This document shows positions 45,320-54,380 of a DNA stretch of 64,000 nt, in pieces. This DNA comes from Altererythrobacter ishigakiensis (GTDB lineage Bacteria; Pseudomonadota; Alphaproteobacteria; Sphingomonadales; Sphingomonadaceae). Within the stretch, counting starts at the first letter, position 1, and every line of letters starts with the position of its first letter. A program made the position numbers and the translations under genes. Where the stretch lies: positions 2,504,001 through 2,568,000 of the forward strand of contig NZ_CP015963.1 of NCBI RefSeq assembly GCF_001663155.1. The letters are read 5' to 3'. The notes under the pieces are model-generated. The model was given only the letters and a program-made list of their open reading frames with translations, was not told where the DNA came from and searched no databases.

Positions 45320-46329
45320 CAGCGACGTGTCAGCGCCGCTTCGCTTTGCGTCATCAGTGCCTGAATGATATCTGCAACCGGCTCTTCTTCCTTGACCATG
45401 CCAACGGACTGCCCCGCCATAAGGCTGCCATTGTCAACGTCCCCATCGATTACGGCGCGGCGTAAGGCACCGGCCCAGAAATGTTCGATCTCAAGCTGCG
45501 CCTCACCCATGTCGACTTCATCGCGGTCAAGCATGCCGGCGACTTCGATCTGCTTTCGAGTAAACTCTTCAGTACCTTTGTTTTTGAGCGCGCGGACCGG
45601 GATCACCGGCAAACGTGGATCGACCTGAACACTGGTTTCCGCATCGCGTGCCTTGGCACGAAAGAATGCCTTTTTGAAGTCGGGGTGGGCGATACTCTCC
45701 TCAGCGCAAGCGAACCTCGTGCCAAGCTGAACGCCGCATGCGCCCATTTCAAGATAGATTGCGATCGCTTCGCCCCGGCCTATGCCGCCAGCGACAAAGA
45801 CCACATAATCTTCGGACAGTTCGGGCAGGAACTCTTGTGCCAAGACGCTGGTGGAAACAGGTCCGATATGGCCACCCGCTTCCATGCCCTCGATTACCAA
45901 CGCGTCACCGCCCGAACGAAGTAGCTTCTTCGCGAGCGCAAGTGTTGGCGCAAACACGATAACTTTCGCGCCAAATTCCTTGATGGCTTCAACGCTACCC
46001 TTGGGCGGAATGCCGCCAGCCAAGACGACGTGGCTCACGCCGTGCTTTTTGCAAACCGCGATCAGGTCGAACAGCTGCGGGTGCATAGTGATCAGGTTCA
46101 CGCCGAATGGCTTGTCGGTCAGTTTCCGTGTTTCAGCAATCTCATTGTCGAGAAGATCCGGAGTCATCGCGCCGCATGCAATTACGCCGAAGCCGCCTGC
46201 ATTCGAGATGGCAGAGACGAGGTTCCGCTCGGATACCCAGCTCATCGCACCGCAAAGAATTGCGTATTCGCAGCCCAGAAAATCTGTGCCGCGCTGCATC
46301 AGCCGGCTTGTTCTTGCAAAATCAGTCAT
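45319..46329 (-). CDS. NMO/FabK-type flavin oxidoreductase
   Basis: A 336-aa FMN TIM-barrel protein of the nitronate monooxygenase / enoyl-ACP reductase II family. Motifs: a [17 protein letters not shown]-terminal segment, [11 protein letters not shown], the [12 protein letters not shown] strand, [20 protein letters not shown] with the phosphate-binding His-x-Gly, and [13 protein letters not shown] with [17 protein letters not shown]. Nitronate oxidation, enoyl reduction or another reaction cannot be chosen from sequence alone. It sits between purT (20 bp) and purU (1-bp overlap), an unusual place for this family. Confidence 0.85.
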   Translation of the reverse strand: MTDFARTSRLMQRGTDFLGCEYAILCGAMSWVSERNLVSAISNAGGFGVIACGAMTPDLLDNEIAETRKLTDKPFGVNLITMHPQLFDLIAVCKKHGVSHVVLAGGIPPKGSVEAIKEFGAKVIVFAPTLALAKKLLRSGGDALVIEGMEAGGHIGPVSTSVLAQEFLPELSEDYVVFVAGGIGRGEAIAIYLEMGACGVQLGTRFACAEESIAHPDFKKAFFRAKARDAETSVQVDPRLPVIPVRALKNKGTEEFTRKQIEVAGMLDRDEVDMGEAQLEIEHFWAGALRRAVIDGDVDNGSLMAGQSVGMVKEEEPVADIIQALMTQSEAALTRR

Positions 46330-46349
46330 GGCTGGAGCGCTTAGTCCTG

Positions 46350-47531
46350 TCAGTCACGATAGGCAATGCGGATGGAACCTGCTGCGCGTTTAGCGATAGC
46401 TCGCGCATCATCTGCACTTCCCGCAGATGCGAGCGCAACTCCCATACGGCGATAGGGCCGGGTCGCGGGTTTCCCAAAGAGTCGTAAGTCGACATTGCCA
46501 CTTTCCACTCCAAGCGCATCAGCCACGCCATGGAAAACAAAGTCACGGCTGTCGCGGTCAGCAAGGATCACTGCCGAGGCGGACGGCCGAGCGCCTATTT
46601 TCTCTGGAACCGGTAAGCCCATGATTGCGCGCGCATGAAGATCAAACTCAGTCAAATCCTGCGAAATCAGTGTCACCATTCCCGTGTCGTGCGGGCGCGG
46701 CGAAAGCTCAGAGAATATGACTTCGTCACCCTTCACGAAGAACTCGACCCCGAACAGCCCCCAACCTCGCCCCTCACCTTGCAGCGCTTCAACGACCTGT
46801 TTCGCCATCGCTTGTGCTTTGGAGATTGCCGCTTCGGTCATTGGCGTCGGCTGCCAGCTTTCCTGGTAGTCGCCGCGTTCCTGGCGATGCCCGATCGGGG
46901 GACAGAATGTGATCCCGCCAGCATGACGAACGGTCAAAAGCGTGATCTCATAGTCGAAATCGACAAACTGCTCGACGATAACTCGGCTGCGATCCCCGCG
47001 CATATTGGCAACGGCGTAGTCCCATGCTTCTTCGAGAGAAGCGGCGTCTTCGACCTTGCTCTGCCCCTTCCCCGATGACGACATCACCGGTTTGATGACA
47101 CAGGGAAAGCCGGTGCGCTGTGATGCTGCGCGAACCTCTTCGAGGTTTTCTGCATAGCGATAAACTGACGTAGTCAGGCCCAGTTCTTGGGCTGCAACAT
47201 CGCGGATCGCGTCACGGTTCATCGTTAACTGCGTGGCTCGCGCAGAAGGGACGACATTGAAACCCTCTGCTTCAAGTTCGCCTAGAACCTCGGTCCTGAT
47301 CGCTTCAATCTCCGGGACGATCAGGTCAGGCTTGTGCTTCTCAAGCATCGCTCGAAGTGCCTCTCCATCAAGCATGGAGAACACCTCACTAGCATCCGCA
47401 ACCTGCATGGCGGGGGCATTCTCATACGCATCACATGCGATGACATGAGCTCCCAGCCGTTTGGCGGAAATTGCGAATTCGCGGCCAAGTTCCCCGGAAC
47501 CAAGCAGCATGATTTTGTGTGTGAAGGCCAT
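46350..47531 (-). CDS. purT: Formate-dependent GAR transformylase
   Basis: A 393-aa ATP-grasp enzyme that makes formyl-GAR from formate, GAR and ATP, the THF-independent third step of purine synthesis. Motifs: the N-terminal MLLGSGELGREFAISAKRLGAHVIACD, the central GFPCVIKPVMSSSGKGQSKV ATP lid, and ELSPRPHDTGMVTLISQ. It is the first gene of an operon with the flavoprotein and purU. It is separated from the GGDEF gene by 59 bp on the same strand. Confidence 0.94.
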   Translation of the reverse strand: MAFTHKIMLLGSGELGREFAISAKRLGAHVIACDAYENAPAMQVADASEVFSMLDGEALRAMLEKHKPDLIVPEIEAIRTEVLGELEAEGFNVVPSARATQLTMNRDAIRDVAAQELGLTTSVYRYAENLEEVRAASQRTGFPCVIKPVMSSSGKGQSKVEDAASLEEAWDYAVANMRGDRSRVIVEQFVDFDYEITLLTVRHAGGITFCPPIGHRQERGDYQESWQPTPMTEAAISKAQAMAKQVVEALQGEGRGWGLFGVEFFVKGDEVIFSELSPRPHDTGMVTLISQDLTEFDLHARAIMGLPVPEKIGARPSASAVILADRDSRDFVFHGVADALGVESGNVDLRLFGKPATRPYRRMGVALASAGSADDARAIAKRAAGSIRIAYRD

Positions 47532-47590
47532 TTGCTGACCCTAGCGCCGCCAACTCAGCTGTCCAAGTTGTAAGCGATGATTGTGCCTTA

Positions 47591-48496
47591 CTAGTTTGCC
47601 GCCCAATGCGGGACCTCTGCGCGCAGTTCGGCGCGATGGCCGCCCAGTGCCCTTGCGACTATAAGAGCACGCTCGGCTTGCAAAAGAACCATGTTGGTTC
47701 CGCCTAAGAGCTCGGCAAGCCCGGCTGATGCCGTAAGGCGCATATCCGCTCTTTGCGACTGCGAAGAGATCTGCTCGAAGGTTTCCAATGCATCGATCAC
47801 CTGTTCGAGTGCCGCCTGGCCATCAATTTCGGGCATCAAAACCGCGAAACGCTGTCCCTCATACCGCGCCAGCATGCGATCAGCGGGAAAAAAGTTCGCA
47901 AGGAAGCGCCCAAACGCCCAAAGCATTTCATTGGCCATACCATGTCCAAAACGTAGCTTCAGCGCAGCGAAGCGATCCAGTTCCAGCACTGCGATGACTC
48001 CGCCAACTTGGTTGCGCAGATAATGGCCAAGGATTGCTCTTAGTGCCTTACCATTCGCAAGCCCCGTCGTCGCATCGGTCATTGCCGCACTAGACAATTC
48101 GTCTTCCAGGCTACGCTGTCCATCGACAGATTGCAGCAATCCCAACGCTCCGCGATTGCCCTTCTTGCCATCGGAGATGACGCGCAAACTGAGCGCGAAC
48201 CACACTGGTTCTTGCATCCCAAGGACAAGCGGGAATTCCAGCCGCTTGATCGGAGATACCCCTGCGAGAGCGTCTTGATGATAAGCACGGATGGCTTCAG
48301 CGTGACAGGCACTGGTAAGATCGGCCAAATGCGGTCGAAAGAGCATTTCAGAGAGATTGAGGCCCAGAGCTTCAATACCGGGACTGGCATTCTCAATAAA
48401 ACCGTTCTGATCGGTTTTTATGACCAGGCTTCCGGCTGTCTCAGCCAACAACTCTTGCAAGACCTCTCCATGCTGAAGAGAAAAACCCCTGAACAT
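47591..48496 (-). CDS. PAS-GGDEF protein with degenerate active site
   Basis: A 301-aa cytosolic protein. A PAS-like sensory domain (residues about 10-125: LVIKTDQNGFIENASPGIEALGL) is followed by a GGDEF-type domain from about 139 (MTDATTGLANGKALRAIL). The catalytic motif is RYEGQRF at 211-217, where active enzymes have R-Y-G-G-D/E-E-F. Loss of the metal and GTP residues predicts no cyclase activity, so it may act as a receptor or scaffold. It lies near the PilZ-HTH gene on the same strand (228-bp AT-rich gap). Confidence 0.85.
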   Translation of the reverse strand: MFRGFSLQHGEVLQELLAETAGSLVIKTDQNGFIENASPGIEALGLNLSEMLFRPHLADLTSACHAEAIRAYHQDALAGVSPIKRLEFPLVLGMQEPVWFALSLRVISDGKKGNRGALGLLQSVDGQRSLEDELSSAAMTDATTGLANGKALRAILGHYLRNQVGGVIAVLELDRFAALKLRFGHGMANEMLWAFGRFLANFFPADRMLARYEGQRFAVLMPEIDGQAALEQVIDALETFEQISSQSQRADMRLTASAGLAELLGGTNMVLLQAERALIVARALGGHRAELRAEVPHWAAN

Positions 48497-48724
48497 CGCT
48501 ATGCGCCCCTGATTTGCGACATACCCCCGTGATCCGCCCTAGTCAGATTTGAGTTAGCTAACCCGATTCGTCGAAAATCCCCTATTTCCCGCATTACACG
48601 GGTGATTATTCGTACAATCGTTAGTTGCGTAATATAACCATCCTAAAATACGAATCGATTTCAGGATTGTTTACCATATTATTGGAATATCATAGCATTT
48701 CTATTCGTATGAATACCTAGCGCC

Positions 48725-49390
48725 TTATAGATCAAGCATGATCTTCACCTGATCCTTATTCAAGCCAAGCGCACTGGCGATACTGTCTCGGCTTTCTTCG
48801 ATGACCGCAGTCCAACCTCTAGTGAAAGTCGAAGCTGCCAGTTCATCAATCTCGACACCAAGTGCCTCCGCAATCGCAGGAAAACGCTCGTCCAGCGGGC
48901 GTGCCTTGCCCTTCTCCCAGGCCCAGACAGTGGGCTTTGAGACATCCAGCGCGTCGGCAACATTGGCCAGAGTTAGCCCACGCGCCTTGCGTAATTGCTC
49001 AAGCTTCTTGCCGAAAGTGACATTGGAGTTCGCGGCCTGCGTCTGACCGATGGTAGGCGGTAGCGGGGCCTCGGACTTGAGTTGAACTGCGCCTAGCTCT
49101 GCCTCGCTGATCGGCTGATCAAATGCACACCCAAAAACGCCGTCGCCGACCCAAACAACCCTCGCGCCGGTTGGCCCGCTATGGGGCAAATCCACATCGA
49201 GGCGGGAACCAGTATTTAGTGGCAAATTTGTTTCCAGCAGCAGCCCGGTCACAGAAATGTTATGAATCTCCACATTGGCCTGCTTGCCCTCCGGCAATAA
49301 TCCCCGCGTCGCCAGATAGAGTTGGATGCGGTTGCCGTTACGCCGATCATCACTGACAAGTAGTTCGTCCATGTGGGCACGAATTGACAT
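48725..49390 (-). CDS. PilZ domain fused to an XRE-type HTH
   Basis: About 221 aa from ATG 49390, chosen for the AGGAG site; the longer frame to 49735 looks non-coding. N-terminal PilZ domain with a c-di-GMP motif R17-x3-R21 (RNGNR) and N44-I-S46-V-T-G49 (HNISVTG). Then a XRE-type helix-turn-helix (FGKKLEQLRKARGLTLANVADALDVSKPTVWAWEKGK). This would be a direct c-di-GMP-responsive DNA-binding protein. Regulated targets are unknown. It diverges from the redoxin gene. Confidence 0.85.
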   Translation of the reverse strand: MSIRAHMDELLVSDDRRNGNRIQLYLATRGLLPEGKQANVEIHNISVTGLLLETNLPLNTGSRLDVDLPHSGPTGARVVWVGDGVFGCAFDQPISEAELGAVQLKSEAPLPPTIGQTQAANSNVTFGKKLEQLRKARGLTLANVADALDVSKPTVWAWEKGKARPLDERFPAIAEALGVEIDELAASTFTRGWTAVIEESRDSIASALGLNKDQVKIMLDL

Positions 49391-49569
49391 GGTTTTGCTC
49401 CTTTTGCCCGCAAAGACTGGAGCGTTGAGCGTTAAGTTTCCGTTAGTTCCCCGGCCTTTCAGCACCAATATGCGCTGAAACGCATTGCCTTGTCGGTTGA
49501 CCTGAAGTGCAACTGGCTGCTGAATGGGTACACACGAGAAAGAAAGTCCGCCGTGGACTGGAGAAATTG

Positions 49570-50169
49570 ATGACAATGATGCGCAAGGCAATCTGGGGCT
49601 CAGGTATCGTACTTTTGGCTTTCGCCGGTTTGGCAGCCTGGCATTTGTGGCCGGCGTTTTCCCCGCCTGAGCATATCGAGGTTGGAACATCTGTCGGCGA
49701 TCAGGTGCCAATCCGCCAAGAGCTGAAGAACGCACAGGGGGAAACCGTTACCCTTGAGAGCATTTCCGGGGCCAGCGGCACCGTTCTGGTCATGGTACGT
49801 TCTGCTGATTGGTGCCCCTTCTGCAAAATCCAGCTGGCAGATCATGCAGATATAGGAGAAGAGCTGGCCGGCAAAGGCTATACGCTGGCCAGCCTCTCAT
49901 ACGATGAACCTGAAAAACTGGCGGAGTTCTCAGAGGGCCTCGAGCGCCCATTCGTCATGCTCAGCGATACCGAAAGCGCTTTCATTGATGCAGTGGGACT
50001 GCGCGATCCCCAGTATGGCGAAGACCATTTCGCGCATGGTGTGCCGCGTGCCAGTGTGCTGGTGCTCGCGCCGGACGGCACAATCAGGAACAAGCTCGTC
50101 TCAGCAGATTATCGGCAGCGCCCAAGCAATGATTTCGTTTTAGGAATGATCGTGGAATCAATCCAGTAA
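49570..50169 (+). CDS. Membrane-anchored peroxiredoxin/thioredoxin-fold protein
   Basis: About 199 aa from ATG 49570 (GGAGAAATTG upstream; other in-frame ATGs lie within 9 bases, and the frame is open to 49507). An N-terminal uncleaved-looking helix (AIWGSGIVLLAFAGLAAWHLW) anchors a redoxin domain facing the periplasm. The active site is WCPFC in RSADWCPFCKIQL, in the AhpC/TSA-type fold (SLSYDEPEKLAEFS, HGVPRASVLVLAPDGTI). It may reduce disulfides or peroxides. It ends one base before the convergent lysC stop. Confidence 0.75.
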   Translation: MTMMRKAIWGSGIVLLAFAGLAAWHLWPAFSPPEHIEVGTSVGDQVPIRQELKNAQGETVTLESISGASGTVLVMVRSADWCPFCKIQLADHADIGEELAGKGYTLASLSYDEPEKLAEFSEGLERPFVMLSDTESAFIDAVGLRDPQYGEDHFAHGVPRASVLVLAPDGTIRNKLVSADYRQRPSNDFVLGMIVESIQ

Positions 50170-51450
50170 TCAGGCAGCTTCCTCATTTGAGTCTAGGCCA
50201 TAGGCCGTGTGAAGAACTCGCACCGCCAGTTCGGTCTCGTCTTCATCAATCAGAACGCTCACTTTGATTTCAGAGGTTGAGATTGCCTGAATATTGATCC
50301 CGCGTTCGGACAGTGCGCGGAACATATTGCTAGCGACGCCGGCATGGCTCTTCATTCCCACGCCCACAACACTGATCTTCGCGATCTGGCTGTCAGTGAT
50401 GATACGATTGAAACCAATATCCTCGCGCCGGTCTTCAAGCAGCGCCTGAGCGCGAGCGAGATCGGCTTGCGGCACGGTGAAGGTTACGTCTGTTTCACCC
50501 TTATCACGTCCAACGTTCTGAATGATCATGTCGACATTGATAGAGGCTTCAGCCAGTGGCTCGAAGATATGCGCGACTGCGCCCGGCTTGTCAGGCACGC
50601 GCGTCAGAATGACCTTCGCTTCATTCTTGTCATGCGCGATACCTGTAACGAGTTGGCGTTCCATATCGCCCTTCTCCACTAACTGGTTCATCTCTTCATC
50701 AGACACGATCATGGTGCCCGGCAATTCGTCGGCTGGAATGGCATCGTCCCCAAGGAAACTGGAGAGAACTTGCAGCCGAACCCCTTCTTTCATCGCCAGG
50801 CTGACTGATCGGGTCTGCAATACCTTTGCCCCGACCGAAGCAAGCTCCAGCATTTCTTCGTATGTAACCGCTTTTTGCTTATGCGCCTTCGCTACGATTC
50901 GGGGATCCGTAGTGTAGACGCCATCGACATCGGTATAAATGTCGCAGCGATCCGCTTTCACCGCAGCTGCCACAGCAACCGCAGATGTGTCTGACCCCCC
51001 GCGACCTAGCGTGGTGATGCGACCGGCATTGCTGACACCTTGAAACCCCGGGATGACAGCGATCTCGCCTGCCTGCATCGACGCAATCAAAGCATCCGAA
51101 TCGATATCTTCGATCCGCGCCTTGGCGTGAGCCTCAATCGTGTGGACCGGCAATTGCCAACCGAGCCAGCTACGCGCCTTGCAACCCATCGACTGCAACG
51201 TCAGCGCCAGCAAACCGCTCGTAACCTGCTCGCCGCTTGATACAACGACATCGTATTCCGCCGGATCATATAGCGCATTGGCCTCGCGGCAGAAGTTCAC
51301 CAGCCGATCAGTCTCGCCCGCCATCGCTGACACAACGACCGCCACTTCGTGACCTGCGGCTTGTTGTTTACGCACAATATTTGCCACGCGACGAATGCGC
51401 TCGGTCCCCGCCATAGAGGTGCCGCCGAATTTCATCACGATACGTGCCAA
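50170..51450 (-). CDS. lysC: Aspartate kinase
   Basis: A 426-aa enzyme that phosphorylates aspartate, the entry to lysine, threonine and methionine synthesis. The kinase domain opens with IVMKFGGTSMAGTERI and contains GRGGSDTSAVAVA. Two C-terminal ACT domains (about 265-340 and 345-420; VGVGMKSHAGVASNMFRAL) bind allosteric inhibitors. It is cytosolic. It diverges from ubiG with only 58 bp between starts, so promoters overlap. Confidence 0.94.
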   Translation of the reverse strand: MARIVMKFGGTSMAGTERIRRVANIVRKQQAAGHEVAVVVSAMAGETDRLVNFCREANALYDPAEYDVVVSSGEQVTSGLLALTLQSMGCKARSWLGWQLPVHTIEAHAKARIEDIDSDALIASMQAGEIAVIPGFQGVSNAGRITTLGRGGSDTSAVAVAAAVKADRCDIYTDVDGVYTTDPRIVAKAHKQKAVTYEEMLELASVGAKVLQTRSVSLAMKEGVRLQVLSSFLGDDAIPADELPGTMIVSDEEMNQLVEKGDMERQLVTGIAHDKNEAKVILTRVPDKPGAVAHIFEPLAEASINVDMIIQNVGRDKGETDVTFTVPQADLARAQALLEDRREDIGFNRIITDSQIAKISVVGVGMKSHAGVASNMFRALSERGINIQAISTSEIKVSVLIDEDETELAVRVLHTAYGLDSNEEAA

Positions 51451-51508
51451 GCAAAGCCTCCTGTCACCCGGGCTGGTGCCCGTTAGCTTGCGCTGTTAAG
51501 GGCGCAGC

Positions 51509-52267
51509 ATGGGTGATGCAACATCAACTGCAAAAAGCAATTCTTCACTTGGGGCAACAATCCGTCCCGAAGAGGCCGCTCATTTCTCTTCGCTTGCGCG
51601 CGAATGGTGGAATGCCAAAGGCCCAATGGCATCGCTGCACCAGGTCAATCCGGTCCGCCTAGCGTTCTTGCGCGAAGCAATCGATGCTCATTGGGGGGGG
51701 GATGTCACTTTAGCCAAACCACTGAATGGGAAGAGCACGCTGGACGTGGGTTGTGGTGCAGGTCTGGTGTGCGAGCCGATGGCGCGGCTGGGCGCGGATG
51801 TAACCGGCGTTGACGCTTCGGCGGAGAATATCGGCGTGGCAAGCGCACATGCCGAAGCTTCGGGGCTCGATATCCGGTATATGGCGGGCGAACTTGCCAA
51901 CCTGAACCTCGGCGCATTCGATCTCGTTACCTGTTTCGAAGTCATCGAGCACGTGGCCAACAAGGCGGCTTTTCTTGCGCAGCTTGCTGCGAGCCTCAAA
52001 CCCGGCGGATTGCTTGTTATGTCAACGCCTAACCGCACCGCTGCGAGCCGCTTGCTGCTGGTCAAGGCCGCAGAGCGCGTTGGGTATGTGCCGCGAGGCA
52101 CACATGACTGGAATGACTTCGTAACACCTGACGAACTGTCCGACCTGCTTGCAGAGGCGGGGCTGGCGATGGGCGATCAGCGCGGGATCACATGGCGGCC
52201 GGGCAAGGGACTCCACCTGTCAGACGATCTTTCGCTCAACTACGCATTCATCGCGTGGAAGAGCTGA
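51509..52267 (+). CDS. ubiG: Ubiquinone O-methyltransferase UbiG
   Basis: A 252-aa SAM enzyme for both O-methylations in ubiquinone synthesis. The Rossmann motif TLDVGCGAGLVCEPMARLGADVTGVD and FEVIEHVANKAAFL are clear, with the UbiG segment TPNRTAASRLLLVKAAERVGYVPRGTHDWNDFV. The N-terminal EEAAHFSSLAREWWNAKGPMASLHQVNPVRL is typical. A run of nine G (51693-51701) lies within the coding region. Its last 20 bp overlap the convergent glycerophosphodiesterase gene. Confidence 0.93.
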   Translation: MGDATSTAKSNSSLGATIRPEEAAHFSSLAREWWNAKGPMASLHQVNPVRLAFLREAIDAHWGGDVTLAKPLNGKSTLDVGCGAGLVCEPMARLGADVTGVDASAENIGVASAHAEASGLDIRYMAGELANLNLGAFDLVTCFEVIEHVANKAAFLAQLAASLKPGGLLVMSTPNRTAASRLLLVKAAERVGYVPRGTHDWNDFVTPDELSDLLAEAGLAMGDQRGITWRPGKGLHLSDDLSLNYAFIAWKS

Positions 52268-53354
52268 GCTCACTCAAAGCGCTCCGAACCAGCCCTGGGC
52301 TGTCTGTAAACACACCATCGACATTCTGGACTTTCAGCAGGTTCACCATGCCGAGCACATCACCGATCTCCCTGTCATCGTTACTGCTTTTCAGAACAAG
52401 TGGCAGAAAAGCATTCTCAGGTCTCAGTGTCCAAGCGTGAACCATCAGCCCCGCAGCCCTTGCATCTTCAGGCAAGGGAAGAGGAATACCATCGGGGCCG
52501 AACAACATTTGGATGCTCGCGCCGATCACATCCGCATATTCCGCGACCGCCTCCAGACCTGAAGGGGTCACCATATCCGCATAGTACATATTCGGCTCAT
52601 CGGCCGGGCCGTCTTCCGGTTTCACGAGCTGCACCAGTTTAAAATCGCTGCGCTGATCGAGCCGCTGAAGCACGCCAACTTCAAAGCTCTGGATGAAAAC
52701 CGGGTCAACTTCATTCACGCCCAGATCGCGCAATTCCTTTAGCAGCAGGTCAACCATGTCGATCCCCGCTTCCTGAAGCAGAAAATTGGGATGTTTGAGC
52801 TCGGGGTACAGACCGATCCTGCGTCCGGTTTCTTCTTCCTTTGCACGTACAAGCCGCACAATCTCTTCCAATGTGGGCACTTGATAGAGACCATTGAAGC
52901 GCGCATTGGCAGGGCGGATACGCGGAATACGTTCCTTCGCGCGTAGTGTACGGATTTCGGCCAAAGTGAAATCTTCCGCGAACCAGCCGGCGACCCGTTG
53001 GCCGTCAATCATCTTATCGCGGCGGCGATCCTCAAACTCTTCTCGGCTGGCAACGTCTGTAGTGCCAGACAGCTCGTTCTCGTGACGCGAAATCAGCTTA
53101 AGATCTTTCGTCACCACCAGATCGGGTTCGATGTAGTCTGCACCCTGATCAATCGCGAGTTCATAGGCCGCCAATGTGTGTTCGGGCCGCTCTGCGCTTG
53201 CCCCTCGATGGGCAATGATCAGCATCTCGTTCTTCTGTGCGATGGCAGGCGAAGCTGAACCAAATGCCAGCGTAACCGCGCCAAACATGGCCAGAATCAG
53301 GCTTCTTAACCCTTGGTTAGGCAGTTTCACGGTATTCCTCTGAACCATGTTCAA
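52248..53354 (-). CDS. Secreted glycerophosphodiester phosphodiesterase
   Basis: A 368-aa periplasmic GlpQ-type enzyme that releases glycerol-3-phosphate from phospholipid headgroup diesters. The signal peptide ends near SPAIAQ40. The metal and catalytic residues are visible: H49 (IIAHRGAS), E76 and D78 (YIEPDL), H91 (ISRHE). The likely start is a TTG at 53354 with AGGAG 7 bases upstream; an ATG two codons later is the alternative. It overlaps the start of a small divergent ORF and the end of ubiG (20 bp). Confidence 0.9.
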   Translation of the reverse strand: MNMVQRNTVKLPNQGLRSLILAMFGAVTLAFGSASPAIAQKNEMLIIAHRGASAERPEHTLAAYELAIDQGADYIEPDLVVTKDLKLISRHENELSGTTDVASREEFEDRRRDKMIDGQRVAGWFAEDFTLAEIRTLRAKERIPRIRPANARFNGLYQVPTLEEIVRLVRAKEEETGRRIGLYPELKHPNFLLQEAGIDMVDLLLKELRDLGVNEVDPVFIQSFEVGVLQRLDQRSDFKLVQLVKPEDGPADEPNMYYADMVTPSGLEAVAEYADVIGASIQMLFGPDGIPLPLPEDARAAGLMVHAWTLRPENAFLPLVLKSSNDDREIGDVLGMVNLLKVQNVDGVFTDSPGLVRSALSELSSSTR

Positions 53355-53520
53355 GAAGCTACTCCTGGCGACACTTATCGTCGTGATTGGCCTCTATGGG
53401 GCCGGCTATGACGTGATGGGTGCGAAAGACGACATCATTGCGGCGGCTGACAAGCAGGCTGGCGCGATGTCGCCGCGCAAGCAAGACGAACGCGGCGATT
53501 GGGGCTCTGACGCGTTCTGA
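53347..53520 (+). CDS. Small single-helix membrane protein (57 aa)
   Basis: A small ORF: ATG at 53347, stop at 53520. It encodes an N-terminal hydrophobic helix (KKLLLATLIVVIGLYGAG) followed by a charged tail (DDIIAAADKQAGAM...DERGDWGSDAF). It may be a leader or an inner-membrane anchor. There is no strong ribosome site. Its start overlaps the divergent glycerophosphodiesterase start (shared CATG), which makes it a tentative gene. It ends 23 bp before the ArsC-like gene's 3' end. Confidence 0.5.
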   Translation: MFKKLLLATLIVVIGLYGAGYDVMGAKDDIIAAADKQAGAMSPRKQDERGDWGSDAF

Positions 53521-53543
53521 CGCGCTGACCACTCCAACGCTGT

Positions 53544-53885
53544 TCAAAGCGCCGCTTCCCACTCGCTCTCCTTGAATCCGACCAGAATGCCACCCGCGTG
53601 TTCAACTACGGGCCGCTTAATCATGCTGGGATCTTGTTCCAGCAGTGTGACAGCTTTTGCAGCATCGATATCAGCCTTCTCCACATCGGGCAGCTTGCGG
53701 AAGGTCGTCCCGCGCCGGTTGAGCACTACATCCACACCATGCGCCTCAATCCATTTGGCCAGCTTCGCGGGATCGACCCCTTCTTTCTTGTAGTCATGGA
53801 AAGCATATTCGATGCCTTTCGTATCGAGCCATTTGCGCGCCTTCTTGACGGTATCGCAATTGGGAATGCCGTAGAAATGGAGCAA
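53544..53885 (-). CDS. ArsC/Spx-like (YffB) thioredoxin-fold protein
   Basis: A 113-aa single-domain protein. The N-terminal YGIPNCDTVKKARKWL places the single active Cys10 (C-D-T-V) at the ArsC position. TFRKLPD and the IKRPVVEHAGG segment follow, typical of the YffB/ArsC-related clade. True arsenate reduction needs other residues I cannot confirm; glutathione-linked thiol function is as likely. It is the last of the yebC-ruvC-arsC-like run (9-bp gap to ruvC). Confidence 0.85.
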   Translation of the reverse strand: MLHFYGIPNCDTVKKARKWLDTKGIEYAFHDYKKEGVDPAKLAKWIEAHGVDVVLNRRGTTFRKLPDVEKADIDAAKAVTLLEQDPSMIKRPVVEHAGGILVGFKESEWEAAL

Positions 53886-53894
53886 GGTTAACCT

Positions 53895-54371
53895 TTAGAC
53901 TGCACGATGGAGGTGCGCATCAGCGATCGCGACCGCGAGAGCATCGGCAGCATCCGCACCTGAAATTTGAGCGCCTGGCAAAAGCACCTTCAGCATGGCC
54001 TGAACCTGAACCTTGTCCGCGCCGCCATTGCCAACGACTGATTTCTTAACGAGCCGCGCCGCATGCTCGTTCACAGCAAGTCCTGCTATGCCACACGTAG
54101 CCAGAATTGCGCCCCTTGCCTGTGCCAGCTTTAGTGTTGATTGCGCGTTCTTGTTGACGAAAACTTCCTCGCAAGCCGCTCGATCGGGGCGGTGCTGTTC
54201 GATAACTTCACGCAGACCTTGCTGCAACGCGGCCAAGCGTAAGGCTAATTGCTCTTTAGGCAGAGTGGCGATCTGACCATTCGCGACGTGAACAATCCTG
54301 GACCCCTCCGTTCGGATCACGCCCCAGCCGGTACAACTGAGCGAGGGATCAAGGCCGAGAATAAGCGTCAC
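53895..54371 (-). CDS. ruvC: Holliday junction resolvase RuvC
   Basis: A 158-aa nuclease that cuts Holliday junctions during recombination. The acidic catalytic residues are D8 (LGLDPSLSCTGW), E68/E69 (ACEEVFV), D140 and D143 (GADAADALAVAIADAH). QARGAILATC and KKSVVGNGGADKVQVQ are family signatures. It follows yebC by 9 bp on the minus strand. ruvA and ruvB are not in the window. Confidence 0.93.
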   Translation of the reverse strand: MTLILGLDPSLSCTGWGVIRTEGSRIVHVANGQIATLPKEQLALRLAALQQGLREVIEQHRPDRAACEEVFVNKNAQSTLKLAQARGAILATCGIAGLAVNEHAARLVKKSVVGNGGADKVQVQAMLKVLLPGAQISGADAADALAVAIADAHLHRAV

Positions 54372-54380
54372 GAGCGCCGA

